A DNA stretch of 64,000 nucleotides from an uncultured Candidatus Saccharibacteria bacterium. GTDB lineage: Bacteria; Patescibacteriota; Saccharimonadia; Saccharimonadales; Saccharimonadaceae. The translations under genes and the position numbers were made by a program. The stretch spans positions 1 through 64,000 of the forward strand of contig CALKQS010000009.1 of the NCBI GenBank assembly GCA_937990725.1, read 5' to 3'. Below are positions 11,005-18,904 of the stretch, piece after piece; the stretch's first letter is position 1, and every line of letters begins with the position of its first letter. Below the pieces are notes generated by a model. The model searched no databases. It saw nothing but the letters and a program-made list of their open reading frames with translations, and was not told where the DNA came from.

Positions 11005-11538
11005 ATGCAAGCAAACTACTCCGACCAACCCCTCCTCCACCCTACTCCAGGCCAGTCAGCGATTTTCCTCGCTGGCCCCACACCACGCTTCGACGAAGCG
11101 TCGCAGCAGCTCATCTCTGCGTCGTGGCGGCCCGAGGCGGTGCGGATCTTTGCGAGGCTGGGCTACGAGGGGATCGTCTACGCGCCAGAGAACCACGATG
11201 CCTCGCCCCAGCGCGAGCTCGATCTCCTCAAGCAAGCACGGTGGGAGTGGGAAGCACTCGACGCAGCAACGGTGGTGCTCTTTTGGGTGCCGCGGGTGAT
11301 CGACCGGTCGCTACCCACACTGGGTATGCCCGCCTTTACCACCAATGTAGAATTTGGCCTTCATATCGGCAAGAACCCGGCCAAGGTCGTCTACGGTCAT
11401 CCAGAGGGCGCACCCAAGACGCGCTACCTTGACGCGCTCTACACCGAGCACACTGGGCGGCAGCCAGGCAAAACACTCGAAGAGACAATCACGCAGGCAA
11501 TTGCCTGTGCTCGGGCGCTGCAAGCGCAGGACAATTAG
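11005..11538 (+). CDS. Nucleoside 2-deoxyribosyltransferase-like protein
   Basis: The 177-residue protein has the start IFLAGPTPR, then SWRPEAV, LGYEGIVYAPE and WEWEALDAATVVLFWVPR. These fit the deoxyribosyltransferase-like fold, which swaps bases on nucleosides and is common in salvage-dependent bacteria. ATG 11005 is preceded by TTGACA (18-nt spacer) and CATACT with only 6 nt to the ATG, so the mRNA is probably leaderless. The substrate cannot be read from sequence. Confidence 0.75.
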   Translation: MQANYSDQPLLHPTPGQSAIFLAGPTPRFDEASQQLISASWRPEAVRIFARLGYEGIVYAPENHDASPQRELDLLKQARWEWEALDAATVVLFWVPRVIDRSLPTLGMPAFTTNVEFGLHIGKNPAKVVYGHPEGAPKTRYLDALYTEHTGRQPGKTLEETITQAIACARALQAQDN

Positions 11539-11689
11539 CCGCTCATCTCTTCACCACGTATCGTTTTCCGCATTCACCCTCTGTAGATTCCCATCCGATA
11601 GAGCGTGAAGCTCCTTATCAATAATCTCGCGAAGATAAGGAACTCTCATGCTCATAGCGCCCCACCCATAGCGTCTCTCACAGAGTAAT

Positions 11690-11754
11690 CGCCGCAAAAA
11701 ATCACCAAACCACGGTATATTTTATTTGCCTTTTGCGGCGACATCTGGTAAACT
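11690..11754 (+). promoter_or_regulatory. infC operon promoter overlapped by an inverted repeat
   Basis: TTGCCT (11726-11731), a 17-nt spacer and TAAACT (11749-11754, with TGG before it) form the likely promoter. A perfect 10-bp inverted repeat, CGCCGCAAAA (11690-11699) and TTTTGCGGCG (11731-11740), places its right arm in the promoter spacer. That position suits an operator or a DNA loop. Confidence 0.5.
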
Positions 11755-11798
11755 TTTGGGGAGTCAATTCGTTTTAAGCTCAAGCAAAGGAGAGCACA

Positions 11799-12305
11799 AT
11801 CAAATCAACCACCCGCATCAACGAAGCCATCCGTGCACGAGAGCTGCGCGTCATTGGCGAAAGCGGCGAACAACTTGGCATCATGAGCCGGCAAGCAGCA
11901 CTGGATAAGGCGCGGCAAGCTGGCGTAGACTTGGTGGAGTTTTCGCCCAATGCTAACCCACCCGTTGTGAAGATCATCGATTGGGGCAAATATCAGTACC
12001 AAAAGATGAAGGAGCAGCAGCGCAATAGGCGAAGCAACAAAGCCAATGAGCTCAAGCAGATGCGTTTTGGCCTAAAGATTGGCGCTAATGATCTTGAGAT
12101 CAAGCTACGCAAGATTCGCAAATTCCTGGCTGAGGGGCACAAGGTCAAGGTTTTGATCTTCTTCCGCGGCCGCGAGATGGCGCATCGTGAGCTTGGCTAT
12201 AATTTAATTAGCCAGGTTGTCTCCGCCCTTGAGGACGAAGCGATTGTCGAGCAAAAACCACTGATGGCTGGGCGCAACCTCAGCATCGTAATAAGGAGTA
12301 AGTAA
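11799..12305 (+). CDS. infC: Translation initiation factor IF-3, non-canonical AUC start
   Basis: The 168-residue protein binds the 30S subunit and proofreads start codons. The conserved N-domain TTRINEAIRARELRVIGESG lies upstream of the first ATG (11883), so that ATG cannot be the start. In this frame a TAA occurs at 11775, and between it and the N-domain there is no ATG, GTG, TTG or CTG. ATC at 11799 lies 6 nt after GGAG (11789-11792). This mirrors the AUU start of E. coli infC, which lets IF-3 repress its own translation. It overlaps rpmI by one base. Confidence 0.9.
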   Translation: MKSTTRINEAIRARELRVIGESGEQLGIMSRQAALDKARQAGVDLVEFSPNANPPVVKIIDWGKYQYQKMKEQQRNRRSNKANELKQMRFGLKIGANDLEIKLRKIRKFLAEGHKVKVLIFFRGREMAHRELGYNLISQVVSALEDEAIVEQKPLMAGRNLSIVIRSK

Positions 12306-12499
12306 TGCCAAAACTCAAGACCCACAAGGGCACTGCTAAGCGCATTAAGCTAACCAGTACCGGCAAACTGACCCGTCGGCGTGCCTTCGGGAACCACATG
12401 CTCTCCAAGAAGAGCAAATCGCGCAAGCGCAATATCAACACCCCTGCTACCATCACCGGTGGTATGGCCAAAAATGCTAAACGAGCCTTAGGAGTCTAA
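12305..12499 (+). CDS. rpmI: Ribosomal protein bL35
   Basis: The 64-residue basic protein has the family start MPKLKTHKGTAKRI and HMLSKKSKSRKR. It is translationally coupled to infC through TAATG and lies in the classical infC-rpmI-rplT order. Confidence 0.97.
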   Translation: MPKLKTHKGTAKRIKLTSTGKLTRRRAFGNHMLSKKSKSRKRNINTPATITGGMAKNAKRALGV

Positions 12500-12502
12500 C
12501 AT

Positions 12503-12850
12503 ATGCGCGTCAAACGAGGAACAACCGCCCACGCTCGCCACGCCAAGATGCTGCGAGCCGCCAAAGGAATGCAACACAATCGCACCCGGAGCTTCCGCCT
12601 TGCCAAGCAAGGGGTAATCCGGGCTCTGCAATACGCCTACCGCGACCGCCGCAACCGCAAGCGCGACCTGCGCCAGTTGTGGATCACCCGCATCAACGCT
12701 GCCGCCCGGCAAAATGGCACCACCTATGGCCGCCTGATTGCCGACATCAAGGCTGCTGGTGTGGCGCTCGACCGCAAGGTTCTCGCCGAGCTCGCCGTCA
12801 ACGAGCCACAGGCTTTTGCTGCTGTCGTGAAGCAGGTTACTCGCAAGTAG
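12503..12850 (+). CDS. rplT: Ribosomal protein bL20
   Basis: The 115-residue protein has the long basic N-terminal helix ([30 protein letters not shown]) and [21 protein letters not shown]. It is needed for early 50S assembly and in many bacteria represses its own operon. It is the last gene of infC-rpmI-rplT and is followed by a terminator. Confidence 0.97.
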   Translation: MRVKRGTTAHARHAKMLRAAKGMQHNRTRSFRLAKQGVIRALQYAYRDRRNRKRDLRQLWITRINAAARQNGTTYGRLIADIKAAGVALDRKVLAELAVNEPQAFAAVVKQVTRK

Positions 12851-12878
12851 TGTAGCAATTTATACGACGTTGTGAAGA

Positions 12879-12913
12879 ATACACACCTCCGTCACAGAGG
12901 TGTGTATTTATTT
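12879..12913 (+). terminator. infC-rpmI-rplT terminator
   Basis: Perfect stem ATACACACCTC/GAGGTGTGTAT with a 7-nt loop, followed by TTATTT. Confidence 0.85.
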
Positions 12914-12971
12914 GTAGATGAGCAGCAACTTGCTGGAGTATAGTATTTCTCCTGTACCATTTCATTTCTGC

Positions 12972-13077
12972 AGCCTCCTCATCGCACCGAAAATGTTCCG
13001 GCCAGATGAATCACAGAGCTTATCCGTCACCACAGTTGCTGGCCTTCTAGAATATTTTCTTGTTCGGCGAGGAGGTT
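12972..13077 (+). repeat. Family A palindromic repeat, copy A1
   Basis: Conserved core arms GAAAATGTTCCGGCCAGA and GCTGGCCT...ATATTTTCTTG flank a loop containing CACAGAG and TATCCG. Outer arms CCTCCTC/GAGGAGG are specific to this copy and pair with each other. It sits between the rplT and rnpB terminators. Confidence 0.8.
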
Positions 13078-13082
13078 GAGAA

Positions 13083-13108
13083 AATAACAAAGCTCCAAAG
13101 TTGGAGCT
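13083..13108 (-). terminator. rnpB terminator
   Basis: The minus strand reads AGCTCCAACTTTGGAGCT and then TTGTTATTTT, just after the RNase P RNA 3' end. Confidence 0.75.
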
Positions 13109-13120
13109 AACACATCATAC

Positions 13121-13488
13121 CATAAAGCAGCCTATCGATAAGCCGGGTTCTGTCGTGGATGATCATCTATCTAGTTTGCAAATTGCTCTGCAAATCGAGC
13201 GGTTAGCGATAGCCACAAGCGGATCACTCATCCGTGGCTATCTCCTTGCAGCCGACAGGGTTTACCTCCGCGGCATGTCACCATGCAGCGCTGTGAGCTC
13301 TTACCTCACTCCTTTCACCCTTACCCCGCTACTCGAGCGCTACTGCGCACGAGTATTGGTGTTGCGGAGCGGTATCGTTTCTGTGGCACTTTCCCTAGGG
13401 TTGCCCCCGGTCGCCGTTAGCGACTGTCGTATCCTGTGCTGCCCGGACTTTCCTCTTGCCAAAGGCAAGCGATCATCTAATAGACTGC
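13121..13488 (-). ncRNA. rnpB: RNase P RNA, class A
   Basis: This is the catalytic RNA that removes tRNA 5' leaders. The minus strand contains the conserved GAGGAAAGTCCGGGC near the 5' end, the J-region GGGCAACCCTAGGG, and near the 3' end ACAGAACCCGGCTTAT. The P1 stem pairs GGCAGTCTAT at the 5' end with ATAGGCTGC at the 3' end. TATAAT at 13495-13500 fits the start at about 13488. Confidence 0.96.
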
Positions 13489-13494
13489 CTCCCT

Positions 13495-13500
13495 ATTATA
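13495..13500 (-). promoter_or_regulatory. rnpB -10 box
   Basis: TATAAT on the minus strand, preceded by TGC, 6-7 nt before the predicted RNase P RNA 5' end. Confidence 0.6.
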
Positions 13501-13553
13501 GCATAAGGGATTTATGATACGTGGATGTCAAAACCTTCATCTTCAGTGCAGGG

Positions 13554-13689
13554 CCCTCTCCATCACTTCATCTGATGGAGTGTGCTAATCGGTTGTAATA
13601 ACCGATTAGCAGCCTTGGCGGCAAGAGGTCGATACTTGGGGAGTATCGACCCTTATAGCGTTCTATCGGAGGGAATGATGAAGAGGAGC
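13554..13689 (-). repeat. Family B structured repeat, copy B1
   Basis: Read on the minus strand it shows the order: outer arm, hairpin 1 (GGTCGATACT/AAGTATCGACC), hairpin 2 (GCTAATCGGTT/AACCGATTAGC with an ATTAC loop), hairpin 3 (CACTCCATC/GATGAAGTG), and the closing arm. Stem sequences differ from the other copies but pairing is kept. It lies upstream of rnpB. Confidence 0.8.
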
Positions 13690-13717
13690 TGTGTGATACT
13701 CTTAGCCTTCAACCATC

Positions 13718-13867
13718 AAAAAATCCCAGACTCACCCCGGGCGCTTGATATTCCCCTGCATGATGCAAGGTGGGTTTCCTCATCCATACCCACGGGTACG
13801 GTGAATGTTGGAATCCCTATCATATGATGTTAGGAAAATCATACACGCCCGATATTTGTCTGGGACA
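13718..13867 (-). ncRNA. Rod-shaped RNA, candidate 6S RNA
   Basis: The minus strand has an extended -10 TGGTATACT (TATACT at 13873-13878) and then about 150 nt that fold as one long hairpin. It has closing stem UCCCAGAC/GUCUGGGA, a CGGGCG/CGCCCG helix, a UGAUUUUCCU/AGGGGAAUAUCA helix, a central bubble and apical CCGUACCC/GGGUAUGG. It ends in six U. This is the 6S RNA architecture. The SRP apical motif is absent, so 4.5S RNA is less likely. 6S RNA sequesters RNA polymerase holoenzyme. Confidence 0.45.
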
Positions 13868-14120
13868 CTCTTAGTATACCACAGAATGGTAAGCGGCGTC
13901 ACATTTGCGGTATTATGAGATCCTCATACCCTCTTCCTTAGTGCTAAACAAGTCAATATCCGCTGAATATTAGCACCTCTTGTATTGGATGTTAAAACTC
14001 TGCTAGTGCTCATAACAGACTCTCACCTTTGTACGAGAGACAACCTCATTCAATCTCCCACCAAGCTAGCCTACAACCTAAACCCTGTACCAAGCCAGGT
14101 AAAAGGCTTAATTCCTACTC
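13868..14120. other. Intergenic, no gene seen
   Basis: Beyond the promoter of the 6S-like RNA (-10 at 13873-13878) I see no convincing frame, tRNA or hairpin. The sequence is AT- and C-rich. Confidence 0.5.
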
Positions 14121-14756
14121 CTAACCAAGCGACACACCAAACACCAGCGAGAAAAGCTGCAAGATACCCCTGATGGCCGCCATCATCACATTGCCAATAG
14201 CCGAGCTACCGACCAATACCAGCACAAAGACCAGCATCACGCCGTACTGCTCCACCACCTCCATGCCGCGGCGCACAAACTCCGGTGCCAAAGCATACAG
14301 CACACGCGAACCATCGAGCGGTGGGATAGGCAGCATATTAAAGACAAAGAAACCAAGATTCACACTCACCGCCGTCGCAAGCAGCGGCTGCACTGCTGGC
14401 CCAGCGATCGTCGCATATAGACCAAAACAGATGAAGGCAATGACAAAGTTCGTCAGTGGTCCAGCGAGCCCCACCAGCGCTGCGCCCCACTCGTCACCAC
14501 GCACTCGCTCGGGGTTGTATGGTACTGGCTTGGCCCCACCAAACACTGGTAGGCCCAGCAATGCCAAGCTCAGCGGCAAGAGGATGGTCAAGAATGGATC
14601 GATATGATGCACCGGATTGAGCGTCAAACGCCCCTGCTCCTTGGCCGTATCATCGCCCAGCCAGTACGCCACAAAGCCATGCATCGCCTCGTGCAGTGTC
14701 ATTGAGATAAGAATAACAACAAGGACGATAGTGAGGTGAGCGATATCAATATGCAT
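14121..14756 (-). CDS. Site-2 protease family (M50) membrane metalloprotease
   Basis: The 211-residue membrane protein has the zinc motif HEAMH in helix 1 (ISMTLHEAMHGFVAYWLGD) and a second metal-ligand motif, NMLPIPPLDGSRVL (NPxxDG-like), near residue 145. It fits the short SpoIVFB/FtsX-like site-2 protease group that cuts substrates inside the membrane. The target is unknown. Monocistronic; no PDZ domain is visible. Confidence 0.88.
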   Translation of the reverse strand: MHIDIAHLTIVLVVILISMTLHEAMHGFVAYWLGDDTAKEQGRLTLNPVHHIDPFLTILLPLSLALLGLPVFGGAKPVPYNPERVRGDEWGAALVGLAGPLTNFVIAFICFGLYATIAGPAVQPLLATAVSVNLGFFVFNMLPIPPLDGSRVLYALAPEFVRRGMEVVEQYGVMLVFVLVLVGSSAIGNVMMAAIRGILQLFSLVFGVSLG

Positions 14757-14830
14757 TTCTTTATTGTACCATCACCACTCGCTGTGCCCAAGGCTTTGCC
14801 TTGCTATGTAGCGTCATATATACTGGTACT

Positions 14831-15370
14831 ATGTCTATAATCACCTACCATACCGACACCAAGCCGATCGACCATATCGAGATCACCGAGCCTACGCAAT
14901 GCCGCCATGTACTCGAGGATATCGCACAGCGCGCGCTCAGCCTTGCCAGCACACTCCAACCAGCAGACGAGGACACGATAGAATTACCAGCATCAATGCG
15001 AAAATACAGTAAATATTACAATGATGTAGAGAGTACAACCGTTGTTACCACTGTTGATTCTCATCAAACAACACTTGATGCCACACGCCACACTGGCCAC
15101 AATAGCATCAGTTGGAACGTCTTTATCGACCAGCCGCTGCCACAACCAACCACCCTCGCACAGGTGTGTGCACTGGTGCAAGCAGAGCAGCCAGACTACG
15201 CAACCGCTAGCTGGCAATCTCGCAATGCAGATGGCTCAGACCGGCACATCATGGTCTTTGCCTCGCCTAGCAGTGTGCGAATCAACCTCCTGCGGCATAC
15301 TGGTAGCGATACGCAGCGGCTCCCCATCGATGACCCACAAGCCATCATTGATGAGGTATTTGGCTCATAA
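14831..15370 (+). CDS. Hypothetical protein, leaderless
   Basis: The 179-residue soluble protein (MSIITYHTDTK start) belongs to no family I recognise and has no signal peptide or membrane helix. The start is well supported: TTGCCT (14796-14801), a 17-nt spacer, TATACT (14819-14824), then 6 nt to ATG 14831, so the transcript should begin at the start codon. The composition resembles neighbouring genes. Confidence 0.7.
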   Translation: MSIITYHTDTKPIDHIEITEPTQCRHVLEDIAQRALSLASTLQPADEDTIELPASMRKYSKYYNDVESTTVVTTVDSHQTTLDATRHTGHNSISWNVFIDQPLPQPTTLAQVCALVQAEQPDYATASWQSRNADGSDRHIMVFASPSSVRINLLRHTGSDTQRLPIDDPQAIIDEVFGS

Positions 15371-15426
15371 TATCATAGACACGGAACCCAAAAACACCCC
15401 CTACACCCCTACTACATAAACCACTC

Positions 15427-15443
15427 AAGAAAATATCTGGAGG
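15427..15443 (-). repeat. Truncated family A repeat
   Basis: AAGAAAATATCTGGAGG matches one core arm of family A exactly, but the other arm and loop are missing. It lies just upstream of the rpmB promoter. Confidence 0.55.
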
Positions 15444-15477
15444 CTTGCGATACGGCAAGATGCCTCAGCACTCCACC

Positions 15478-15506
15478 TTGACATTGCCCCCTTGGCAGCG
15501 TATACT
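15478..15506 (+). promoter_or_regulatory. rpmB promoter
   Basis: TTGACA (15478-15483), a 17-nt spacer and TATACT (15501-15506). The leader is about 36 nt. Confidence 0.85.
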
Positions 15507-15548
15507 AATACAGATTGTAATAATATAAGTTATAAGTGGAATAAGAAT

Positions 15549-15773
15549 ATGGCAGCACGATGTGAACTGACTGGCAAGGGCAAGCAATTCGGCAACAATG
15601 TGAGCTTCTCGTTGCGACGCACCAAGCGAGTCTTCAAACCAAACCTTCAGAAAAAGACCTTCGTTGTAGATGGGCAAAAGGTCACCATGGTTCTCTCGAC
15701 CAAGGCGATCCGTACCCTCAAGAAAAAGGGCCTGCTCACCAGCGCCAAGACAAAGGCCAAGGCTGCGGCGTAG
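15549..15773 (+). CDS. rpmB: Ribosomal protein bL28
   Basis: The 74-residue basic protein has the family features MAARCELTGKGKQFGNNVS, RRTKRVFKPNLQKK and a C-terminal RTLKKKGLL. ATG 15549 gives the canonical N-terminus. The ribosome site is weak. It stands alone with its own promoter and terminator. Confidence 0.95.
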   Translation: MAARCELTGKGKQFGNNVSFSLRRTKRVFKPNLQKKTFVVDGQKVTMVLSTKAIRTLKKKGLLTSAKTKAKAAA

Positions 15774-15798
15774 TCGCCCAGAGCAAACGATAACTGTA

Positions 15799-15833
15799 AA
15801 AATATCCCCTTCCTTTCATAGGGGATATTTTAG
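15799..15833. terminator. Bidirectional terminator, rpmB / arsR
   Basis: AAAATATCCCCT/AGGGGATATTTT with a 9-nt loop. A and T runs on both sides suit the two convergent genes. Confidence 0.85.
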
Positions 15834-15836
15834 TGG

Positions 15837-16142
15837 TTACTTCGCTTTATCTAACTCAGCAATTGTCGCGAGCACGCCAGCGAACTGCCGAGCAAACTCT
15901 GGCCGCAGCACCAATACACGCTGGGTGCCAACCGCTTCGCTCGTGACAATGCCTGCTTCGCGCAGGACTTTGCAGTGGTGCGAGACAGTCGAGAGTGAGA
16001 GATTATGATCGATCTGGCTGCAGCCCAGCCGCCCCTCCGCAGCCAAGCGACGGACAATCCGCAGCCGCAGCGGATCGGACAGAGCGGCAAAGATATGCTC
16101 TGGTGCGAGTGCGTCAGTTGGGGTGTTTTGTTGGGATGTCAT
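15837..16142 (-). CDS. ArsR family winged-helix repressor
   Basis: The 101-residue protein has ALSDPLRLRIVRRL, CSQIDHNLSLSTVSHHCKVLREAGIV and a wing ending QRVLVLRPEF, the ArsR fold. No cysteine pair of the arsenic sensor type is evident in the recognition helix region, so the inducer is unclear. It overlaps the upstream MFS gene by ATGA and is co-translated with it. It probably represses this operon through the palindromes upstream of the MFS gene. Confidence 0.88.
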   Translation of the reverse strand: MTSQQNTPTDALAPEHIFAALSDPLRLRIVRRLAAEGRLGCSQIDHNLSLSTVSHHCKVLREAGIVTSEAVGTQRVLVLRPEFARQFAGVLATIAELDKAK

Positions 16143-17314
16143 TTCCTTTGTATTGTCTCATACCTGCTGGTCATTGCCAAGGCAAGCACTACTACACCGG
16201 CCGCTATGAGCGGAATCGCCTGCGCTGGCTGGCTACTAATAATCGCACTGCCTAGCATACCACCAAAGCCTTGACCAATGTAAATACTAGATGAATTGAG
16301 TGAAAGATTCAGCTGAGCCCGTTCTGGAGCAAGCGCAATGACGCGGTATTGCTGAGCAATCGTGGCAATCCACGCACTGGCCGTCCATAATAGCACACTG
16401 CCACCAACGAGACCAAGCGCACCTGGCATCCCAGCCGCCACACCAAGCAAAGCAAGCGCCAACGCAAAGGCAAGCATTGCCCAGCGGGCCAGCCAAATAT
16501 GGGCAAAACGATCGGTCAGCCAGCCGCCTAGCACACCACCCAGGAGTGAGCCCACACCAAAGATGAGCAAAATCCAGCTAAAGTATTCGTGCAGACCCGC
16601 CTGCTGCACCACCGCACTCAGATACGAAATCACGCTGGTACCAGCGACAAATATCACTACCGTTACTAATAGCGTTAGTGCGACGTGGCGATTCGCCAGG
16701 CCCGCCACCAATGCCCGAACGGTTGGCACCTGCTGCGCTGGCTGCGCCTCACGTGCCCGAATGCCCAGCACAATGCCGCACAACACCAGCACCGCAGCCA
16801 CTGCCATCGCCCAAAACAGCGTATGGTAGCCATAGCGCTCCCCCATAACCGAGCCTAGCGGCACAGCGAGCACCGTTGCCATCGTCATGCCTGTTGTAAC
16901 GACGGAGATTGCCTTACCACGATGCTTGGCCGGGGCAAGGCTGGTTGCCAAAGCCATCGCCGTTGGCATCATCATAGCCGAGCCCCATGCTGCCATCACT
17001 CGGGCTACCATCATCCACACAAATGACGACGCGAGCGCTGCCACTCCATTACCAATTGCAAATATCGCCAGTGCTAGCACCAAGGTCGACCGCCGATTGC
17101 GCCGCCCCATAAGCATGCCACACAGTGGTGCTGCCAGTGCATACACCCACGCAAACACCGTTACCAAGAAGCCAGTCTGCCCCAGCGACACCCCCAGCTG
17201 CTGCGCCACTTGTGGCAATACCGCTGCCAGCATGAAGCCATCCGCCCCAATCACGAAGGCTCCCAGCGCTAGCACCGCAATCTTACCCCACGGCGTGGTT
17301 GATTGTTGTTCCAT
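16139..17314 (-). CDS. MFS transporter (DHA1-like efflux family)
   Basis: The 391-residue protein has 12 predicted membrane helices. It has the MFS loop motif GMLMGRRNRRSTLVLALAI between helices 2 and 3 and a GWLTDRFAHIWLAR repeat of it in the second half. Such proteins export sugars or drugs by proton exchange. ATG 17314 was chosen because GAAAGGAACGGTTTT provides a ribosome site; an in-frame TTG further up overlaps the promoter. It is the first gene of the MFS-arsR operon. Confidence 0.9.
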   Translation of the reverse strand: MEQQSTTPWGKIAVLALGAFVIGADGFMLAAVLPQVAQQLGVSLGQTGFLVTVFAWVYALAAPLCGMLMGRRNRRSTLVLALAIFAIGNGVAALASSFVWMMVARVMAAWGSAMMMPTAMALATSLAPAKHRGKAISVVTTGMTMATVLAVPLGSVMGERYGYHTLFWAMAVAAVLVLCGIVLGIRAREAQPAQQVPTVRALVAGLANRHVALTLLVTVVIFVAGTSVISYLSAVVQQAGLHEYFSWILLIFGVGSLLGGVLGGWLTDRFAHIWLARWAMLAFALALALLGVAAGMPGALGLVGGSVLLWTASAWIATIAQQYRVIALAPERAQLNLSLNSSSIYIGQGFGGMLGSAIISSQPAQAIPLIAAGVVVLALAMTSRYETIQRK

Positions 17315-17329
17315 AAAACCGTTCCTTTC

Positions 17330-17392
17330 TTCGATATAAATCGAAATAATAGTGATATTTCGAAGTGTATCGAATTTAGTGTGCTGTGTCAA
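17330..17392 (-). promoter_or_regulatory. MFS-arsR promoter with two palindromic operators
   Basis: On the minus strand TTGACA (17387-17392), 17 nt, then TACACT (17364-17369). The -10 box lies inside the palindrome TTCGATACACTTCGAA (17359-17374). A second palindrome, TTCGATTTATATCGAA (17330-17345), is 29 bp downstream. Both are good ArsR operator candidates. Confidence 0.75.
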
Positions 17393-17587
17393 ATCGACTA
17401 CGTTATGACAATGATTTCACTATGAATCTCACAATCCTCGTCACTGTCTCGCACTCATTTCTTGAGAAACCTATAGAGACTGGCCCCATCTTGCTCATCG
17501 ATCCACCAACACTCGTGCTGGCTACAACTAATCTTCATACCCCACCAGATAAAGCAGCGAGGAGAAAAACGGAGTAAAGATATATCA

Positions 17588-17616
17588 TAAAAAAACCAGC
17601 CTCTCTATGAGGCTGG
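17588..17616 (-). terminator. Terminator of the MBL-fold gene
   Basis: On the minus strand AACCAGCCTC/GAGGCTGGTT is followed by a run of T. Confidence 0.85.
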
Positions 17617-17638
17617 TTGCGCTTGGTGTATACTAGTC

Positions 17639-18274
17639 TTAGCTTCGAGCCAGCTCAAACACCGTCAGTACTTCGGGCAGGTTGCTTGCTGCTTTGATCT
17701 TGAGCTTGGGCTTTTGTTCGACTGGCGCACCGAGCTCCTTCTCAAAGACCTCCACCGTGTCTTGCGGTACTTCGTACTGCAACGCACTATCAGCATAGTG
17801 GACGGGCACCACCACCCGTGGCTCGATCTTGCGAATAATAGCGGCGGCACTTGTCGCATCCAGCGTGTAGCCATAGCCACCCACCGGAATAATGACAATG
17901 TCGATCACCCCCAGCGCCTCGAGCTGAGCGTCTGTCAGCTCTGGCGCGATATTACCAATCACCGCAATGCGAATATCACCACACTCAATGCGATATACCG
18001 TAGAGAGCTGCTCACTCTCTGGCGTGTCGATGTGGCGCGTGGCTGCAATCCCGCGAATGGTGTAGTCACCTACTTCATACTCGCCAGGCTGGTCGATGAT
18101 AAGGCGCGCCTCGGGGCTAGCCACCGCAAAGCGCTCTTCAGTCGCAAGCTCTACTGCGTCTTTCGTCTTGGCGTCCTTCAGGCCGAGCAGCGATAGCTTG
18201 GGGTCAACTGCAAGCGTGGTTTTCTTCGTCGCGATGATGACAGTGTTGCCGCCTTTGTATTCGATATCAAGCAT
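17639..18274 (-). CDS. MBL-fold metallohydrolase (UlaG-like)
   Basis: The 211-residue protein starts MLDIEYKGGNTVIIATKKTTLAVDP and contains QPGEYEVGDYTIRGIAA and VVVPVHYAD. This is the layout of COG2220 MBL-fold proteins. The canonical HxHxDH motif is not evident, so catalytic metal binding may be lost or altered. It overlaps the next upstream gene by 8 nt and is the last gene before a terminator. Confidence 0.75.
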   Translation of the reverse strand: MLDIEYKGGNTVIIATKKTTLAVDPKLSLLGLKDAKTKDAVELATEERFAVASPEARLIIDQPGEYEVGDYTIRGIAATRHIDTPESEQLSTVYRIECGDIRIAVIGNIAPELTDAQLEALGVIDIVIIPVGGYGYTLDATSAAAIIRKIEPRVVVPVHYADSALQYEVPQDTVEVFEKELGAPVEQKPKLKIKAASNLPEVLTVFELARS

Positions 18275-18878
18275 GATTCTCTCCTTCGTCTTCTTTTAAT
18301 ATATTATCAACGTCTACCAATACGGTATGCTTGTTGGTCAGGATGGTGGTAATGAAGCGATCGCGCACGCTCAGCCGGTAATAGAACTCGTCGTAGCTCA
18401 GGATGCTATACGTCAGCTCGCGCCCCTCCTGCCGCTCGATAACCGCCACCACGCTGCGCACCTTGGCGGCCGAGAGGTTACCCACGAGCAGCAGATCTAT
18501 CGTACTGGCTGATCCTTTCACCAACGCCCCCGCCGCAATCGCCACACGCAAGCGCGGCAACTGCATAATCGCATCTTGCCAAGCAGGCCGGTAGCCCGAC
18601 TTGTTCTTGGCTGGAGCAATTTTTTGGTCGGCAAAGATGACGCGCAGTGGTGGATAATATTCGTACTGCTGGTTTACTTCGTAGTACAATTTGTTATCTA
18701 CGCTGTCGCTCGTAATGATCCCCACCTCCAGCATATTGAGCAGCTCGCGGCGCACCGAATTAATCTGCTCATTAATTAGCCGCGTAATCTCGCGCACATA
18801 AAATGCCTTTCCTGGATTATTCAAGAAAAGGTGGAGTAATTTCACACGAGTTTTTGATCCAAACAGTGCATCTATCAT
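18267..18878 (-). CDS. Winged-helix protein with nucleotidyltransferase-like C-terminus
   Basis: The 203-residue protein starts MIDALFGSKTRVKLLHLFLNNP, then FYVREITRLINEQINSVRRELLNMLEVGII, a winged helix-turn-helix. The C-terminal half (KGSASTIDLLLVGNLS... YDEFYYRLSVRDRFITTIL) resembles the minimal nucleotidyltransferase fold but lacks a clear GS..D..D active site. It may be a regulator. It overlaps the downstream MBL gene. GTG 18887 is an alternative start. Confidence 0.7.
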   Translation of the reverse strand: MIDALFGSKTRVKLLHLFLNNPGKAFYVREITRLINEQINSVRRELLNMLEVGIITSDSVDNKLYYEVNQQYEYYPPLRVIFADQKIAPAKNKSGYRPAWQDAIMQLPRLRVAIAAGALVKGSASTIDLLLVGNLSAAKVRSVVAVIERQEGRELTYSILSYDEFYYRLSVRDRFITTILTNKHTVLVDVDNILKEDEGENHA

Positions 18879-18904
18879 TACGGTCACCAACTAGATTTAT
18901 GGTA

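Noticed and set aside
13101..13517. A 138-codon plus-strand frame
   Set aside because: It is antisense to the conserved RNase P RNA and has no protein-like features.
13718..13867. The rod-shaped RNA as 4.5S/SRP RNA
   Set aside because: The conserved apical GGAAG and GCAGCC motifs of SRP helix 8 are missing.
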